NCBI GenBank assembly: GCA_022574265.1
Contig: JACZSI010000073.1
Coordinates: forward strand, 1 to 8,604
Reading direction: 5' to 3'
Source of the DNA: Chloroflexota bacterium
Lineage (GTDB): Bacteria > Chloroflexota > Dehalococcoidia > Lucifugimonadales > Australimonadaceae
DNA length: 8,604 nucleotides
Below, in pieces: positions 5,876 through 8,604 of this stretch. Each line of letters opens with the position of its first letter. The first letter of the stretch is position 1. The notes beneath the pieces are model-generated. The model was not told where the DNA came from. It saw nothing but the letters and a program-made list of their open reading frames with translations, and searched no databases. The translations under genes and the position numbers were made by a program.

Positions 5876-7603
5876 CTACGGGTAGCTGACGAGCCCCTCG
5901 CCCATGATGTGCACGGGCTCGCGGCGAGGGACGGTGCGGGGGTCTTCGACGGTCTCCCCCAGCGAGGCCCCCGGCGGCACCATCGGGTAGACGTTCTCCT
6001 CCGGCGAGACCTGGAAGTCGATCAGGTACGGGCCCGGATGGGCCGCCGCCGTGGCGAGCACCATGCCAACGTCGTTCTTGTCCGTGACCTTCGCCGCCTC
6101 GATGCCGTAGGCCTCGGCGAGCTTGACGTAGTCCGGGGAGCTTACGGACACGGCCTTGTACCGGTGGTCGTAGAACAGCTCCTGCCACTGGCGCACCATG
6201 CCCAGGTAGCCGTTGTTCATGATGGCGATCTTGATCGGCAGGTGCTCCTGCGCGATCGTCCCCAGCTCCTGCAGCGTCATCTGGAACCCGCCGTCGCCGG
6301 CGATGCACCAGACCGTCGCGCCGGGCCGCGCGACCTGCGCGCCGATCGCGGCGGGCGTCTCGAAGCCCATCACGCCGAGGCCGCCGGAGGAGACGAAGCT
6401 GTTGTGCGTCGGCAGGAACATGAACTGCGCGGTCCACATCTGGTGCTGTCCCACGCCGGTGACGACGACGGGGTCGGCGCTGTGCTCGACGATCTTGTTG
6501 AGCTCGCGCAACACGTACTGCGGCGTGAGGACCTCCGATGCGGGCACGTCGATGCTGGGGTGCGCGCGGTCGAGCTCGCGCATCCGCTCCAGCCACGCGT
6601 GCCGCGGCTGCCGCTCGACCAGCGGGAGCAGGGCCTCCAGCGTGCGCTTGATGTCCCCCTGGAGGCCGACGTCGCACGGCACGTTCTTGTTGAGCTGGCT
6701 CGGCTCAATCTCGAAGTGGACGATCTTCGCGCCCGGCCCGAACGTACCGGGGCGGCCGACGACGCGGTCGTCGAAGCGCATGCCCAGGCCCATGATGAGG
6801 TCGGCCTCGGTCGTGGCGATGTTGCTCACGTACATGCCGTGCATGCCGAGCATGCCGTAGCCCAGCGCGTGGTGGCGTGGGAAGGCGGACGTGCCGTGCA
6901 GCGTGTTGATGACGGGGGCGTTCGCCTTCTCCGCGAGCGCGAGGACCTCGTCCCACGCCTCGGAGATGTGCACGCCGCGGCCCACGATCACCAGGGGCCG
7001 CTCGGCTGCGTTGATGAGGCGGGCCGCCTCCTCGATCGCCGCCGGGTCCGCGGCCGAGCGTCCGGCCCGCGGCTTGGCCTCCGGATACACGAAGTCGAAC
7101 GTCTCGGCCTGGACGTCTTTGGGGATGTCGATGAGCACGGGGCCGGGGCGGCCGTCTTGGGCCAGCGCGAAGGCCTCCTGGAAGATGCGGCCGATGTCGG
7201 CGACGTCCATGACGAGGTAAGCCTTCTTGACGGCCGGCCCGGCCATGCCGATCGTGTCGACCTCTTGGAACGCCTCCGTGCCCATGAACGCGCGGGCGAC
7301 CTGTCCCGTGATGGCCACGATCGGCGTCGAGTCCATCTTCGCCGCGGCGAGTCCCGTCAGCAGGTTGGTGGCGCCGGGCCCGGAGGTCGCCACGCAGACG
7401 CCGACGCGGCCGCTTATGCGCGCGTACCCCTCGGCGGCGTGCGCGGCGCCCTGCTCGTGCCGGACGAAGATGTGCCTGATCTGCGGGTAGTGGTAGAGCG
7501 CGTCGTAGAAGGGCAGGATCGCCCCGCCCGGATGCCCGAACATGACGTCGACACCCTCCTTGAGGAGGGCCTCGCACACCGCGCGAGCACCGGTCATCTG
7601 CAT
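5876..7603 (-). CDS. ilvB: Acetolactate synthase, catalytic (large) subunit
   Basis: A 575-residue ThDP/FAD enzyme of valine, leucine and isoleucine synthesis that condenses pyruvate to 2-acetolactate, or with 2-ketobutyrate to acetohydroxybutyrate. FGHPGGAILPFYDAL (22-36) opens the ThDP pyrimidine domain and catalytic Glu50 lies in RHEQGAAHAAEGYAR. Other landmarks are GQVARAFMGTEAFQE (100-114), the FAD-contacting RFDDRV (277-282), the Mg-ThDP motif GDGGFQM (436-442) to NNGYLGM (463-469), W473 in GMVRQWQ, and the C-terminal YPMVPPGAS. Length and motifs fit the anabolic enzyme rather than a catabolic AlsS. The ATG at 7603 has only a weak AGGA, 13 nt upstream; the ATG at 7597 is an alternative. 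No regulatory subunit gene (ilvN) follows. Ala103 occupies the position of plant Pro197, a herbicide-contact residue. Confidence 0.95.
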   Translation of the reverse strand: MQMTGARAVCEALLKEGVDVMFGHPGGAILPFYDALYHYPQIRHIFVRHEQGAAHAAEGYARISGRVGVCVATSGPGATNLLTGLAAAKMDSTPIVAITGQVARAFMGTEAFQEVDTIGMAGPAVKKAYLVMDVADIGRIFQEAFALAQDGRPGPVLIDIPKDVQAETFDFVYPEAKPRAGRSAADPAAIEEAARLINAAERPLVIVGRGVHISEAWDEVLALAEKANAPVINTLHGTSAFPRHHALGYGMLGMHGMYVSNIATTEADLIMGLGMRFDDRVVGRPGTFGPGAKIVHFEIEPSQLNKNVPCDVGLQGDIKRTLEALLPLVERQPRHAWLERMRELDRAHPSIDVPASEVLTPQYVLRELNKIVEHSADPVVVTGVGQHQMWTAQFMFLPTHNSFVSSGGLGVMGFETPAAIGAQVARPGATVWCIAGDGGFQMTLQELGTIAQEHLPIKIAIMNNGYLGMVRQWQELFYDHRYKAVSVSSPDYVKLAEAYGIEAAKVTDKNDVGMVLATAAAHPGPYLIDFQVSPEENVYPMVPPGASLGETVEDPRTVPRREPVHIMGEGLVSYP

Positions 7604-7634
7604 GGGTTCGATGGGTCCTGCGAAGAGAAGTCGC

Positions 7635-7663
7635 CCGGCGTCGAGGGCGCCGGCCGAAGCGGC
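7635..7663 (-). promoter_or_regulatory. Structured 5' leader of the acetolactate synthase mRNA
   Basis: The predicted leader of about 77 nt can fold into two adjacent GC-rich stems: GCCG/CGGC (7653-7656 with 7660-7663) and CCGGCG/CGCCGG (7635-7640 with 7648-7653, 7-nt loop). No leader peptide rich in branched-chain codons and no U-run is visible, so classic ilv attenuation is not supported. Confidence 0.3.
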
Positions 7664-7669
7664 GTTTAC

Positions 7670-7683
7670 CAGGCCGTGGCCTG
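7670..7683. promoter_or_regulatory. Palindrome at the predicted ilvB transcription start (possible operator)
   Basis: CAGGCCGTGGCCTG is a dyad of two 6-bp arms with a 2-nt centre. It starts 3 nt downstream of the -10 and covers the predicted start near 7680. The location suits a repressor site, but the protein is unknown. Confidence 0.35.
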
Positions 7684-7686
7684 CTG

Positions 7687-7716
7687 AGCGTAGCAGTCGG
7701 CCGCGAGATGTGTCAA
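7687..7716 (-). promoter_or_regulatory. Promoter of the acetolactate synthase gene
   Basis: Minus strand: TTGACA (7716-7711, perfect), an 18-nt spacer ending in TGC (extended -10 element), then TACGCT (7692-7687). The predicted start is near 7680. Confidence 0.65.
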
Positions 7717-7783
7717 CACGGCGGCGGTGCGGGAACGAGCCCCTGAGCCGCGTCCCACCCGCTCGCTCGGCGGCGGGCGAAGC

Positions 7784-7797
7784 TACACTTCCGCCGA
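7784..7797 (+). promoter_or_regulatory. -10 element for leaderless transcription of the endonuclease Q gene
   Basis: TACACT (7784-7789) ends 7 nt before the ATG at 7797, so transcription would begin at or next to the start codon. No Shine-Dalgarno precedes the ATG, which agrees with a leaderless mRNA. No -35 hexamer is evident. Confidence 0.5.
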
Positions 7798-8604
7798 TGA
7801 CCTACGCGGCCGACCTCCACCTCCACTCCTCCTACGCGATGGCGACGAGCCCGTCGATCACGCTGGAATCCATGGCGAGCTGGGCCGCGATCAAAGGCAT
7901 CGACCTGCTCGCCACCGCGGACTTCACGCACCCCGTGTGGCTCGCCGAGCTCAAGGCGAAGCTGGAGCCGCTCGACGACGGCCTCTTCGCCCTCCGCGCA
8001 AAGGCGCCGGCCGCTGTCCGCTTCGTGCTGGGGACCGAGGTGAGCTGCGTCTACGCCCAGGGCGGCCGCACGCGCCGGCTGCACCTGCTCCTGCTCGCGC
8101 CGGACTTCGACGCGGTCGACCGGCTCTGCGCGGCGCTGGCGCCCCACGGCAAGCTCGCCTCCGACGGCCGGCCGACGCTGCGGCTTTCGGCGCGCGAGGT
8201 CGTCGCGGCGGCGCTCGGGGCCGACGAGCGGTGCGAGGTCATCGCGGCGCACGCGTGGACGCCGTGGTACGGGGCCTACGGCTCCAAGGGCGGCTTCGAC
8301 TCGCTCGCCGAGGCCTTCGGCGACATGCTGCCCCACGTCCACGCGATCGAGACGGGGCTATCGAGCGACCCGTCGATGAACTGGCGCGTGCCGGAGCTCG
8401 ACGCCATGAGCATCGTGTCGTTCTCGGACGCGCACTCGCCCTCGCGCATGGGCCGCGAGCTGACGGTCTTCGACGGCGAGCCGTCCTACGACGGGCTGCG
8501 CGCGGCCCTCGCGGACGGCGCGATCGCTTACACCGTCGAGCTCCATCCGGAGGAGGGGAAGTACCACTACGACGGGCCCCGCAAGTTCGGCGTGTGCCAG
8601 CATC
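7797..8604 (+). CDS. Endonuclease Q family protein (PHP domain), cut by the right window edge
   Basis: The 269 visible residues form a PHP-family metallophosphoesterase domain and run off the window. Putative metal ligands are Asp6, His8 and His10 (ADLHLHSS), Asp42 and His45 (ADFTHP), Glu81 (GTEVS), His96, His152 (AHAWTPW), Glu185 (ETGLSSDP), Asp211 and His213 (SDAHSPS). The signatures ASDGRP, GSKGGFDS, DPSMNW, GREL and PEEGKYHYDG are those of endonuclease Q, which nicks DNA 5' of deaminated bases (uracil, hypoxanthine, xanthine) and abasic sites. The visible end, CQH after the PHP domain, is where the family's zinc-binding region starts. EndoQ was first characterised in Thermococcales archaea and later in a few bacteria. 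The C-terminal helical part cannot be checked. The gene is divergent from ilvB. Confidence 0.88.
   Translation, partial: MTYAADLHLHSSYAMATSPSITLESMASWAAIKGIDLLATADFTHPVWLAELKAKLEPLDDGLFALRAKAPAAVRFVLGTEVSCVYAQGGRTRRLHLLLLAPDFDAVDRLCAALAPHGKLASDGRPTLRLSAREVVAAALGADERCEVIAAHAWTPWYGAYGSKGGFDSLAEAFGDMLPHVHAIETGLSSDPSMNWRVPELDAMSIVSFSDAHSPSRMGRELTVFDGEPSYDGLRAALADGAIAYTVELHPEEGKYHYDGPRKFGVCQH

Noticed and set aside
5762..7687. Very long plus-strand open frame (641 codons)
   Set aside because: It is the antisense of the acetolactate synthase gene; its translation is Arg/Val/His-rich low-complexity sequence typical of shadow frames in high-GC DNA.
7713..8342. Minus-strand open frame of 209 codons at the right end
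   Set aside because: Antisense of the endonuclease Q gene, whose motifs and metal ligands are unmistakable.
1..8604. CRISPR array, tRNA, rRNA, insertion sequence or integrase
   Set aside because: I saw no regularly spaced direct repeats, no tRNA or rRNA signature, and no transposase or integrase motif on either strand.

Overview
The window is high-GC bacterial DNA from one organism, or possibly two joined together. From about position 1240 to the end it looks like an ordinary high-GC environmental bacterium. It has a class III CoA-transferase, a metallo-beta-lactamase (MBL)-fold hydrolase, a VOC protein, an acetolactate synthase and an endonuclease Q. REP-like palindromes with the core CTGAGC(TT/CC)GTCGAAG lie between two convergent genes. 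This combination is compatible with Chloroflexota (Dehalococcoidia/SAR202-like) or a similar lineage, but that is an impression, not a placement. From 1 to about 1230 the DNA has another flavour: a large intergenic hairpin with GCTAGCG cores that resembles intergenic repeats I associate with Planctomycetes, followed by a TIR-CHAT gene, a type also common there.

Layout. Positions 1-248 are non-coding with a 72-nt inverted repeat. From 249 (+) a TIR-CHAT protein begins; its recognisable sequence stops near 1232, before the CHAT His/Cys dyad. At the same point a minus-strand tandem-DUF427 gene (start 1871) loses the end of its second domain. Two unrelated convergent genes broken at one point mean either a chimeric assembly or a real rearrangement; this is the most important observation here.

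From 5117 down to 1989 on the minus strand runs a likely operon: MBL-fold hydrolase, CaiB/BaiF-type CoA-transferase, and a membrane-anchored alpha/beta hydrolase that starts 3 nt after the CoA-transferase stop. It is preceded by an excellent sigma70-type promoter (TTGACA-17-TACATT). DUF427 follows, with its own candidate promoter and a strong Shine-Dalgarno. Together these suggest lactone/ester opening, CoA transfer and ester hydrolysis in catabolism of an unidentified acid, but no substrate can be read from the sequence.

A VOC (glyoxalase-fold) gene runs divergently (5316-5717, +) and converges on the acetolactate synthase catalytic subunit (5876-7603, -). The 158-nt gap between them holds two inverted REP-like units and a third hairpin. 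The synthase gene has a TTGACA-18-TACGCT promoter, a palindrome at its predicted transcription start and a structured leader, but no adjacent regulatory subunit. Divergent from it, and cut by the right edge, is an endonuclease Q (PHP family) DNA-repair gene with all visible metal ligands, apparently translated from a leaderless mRNA.
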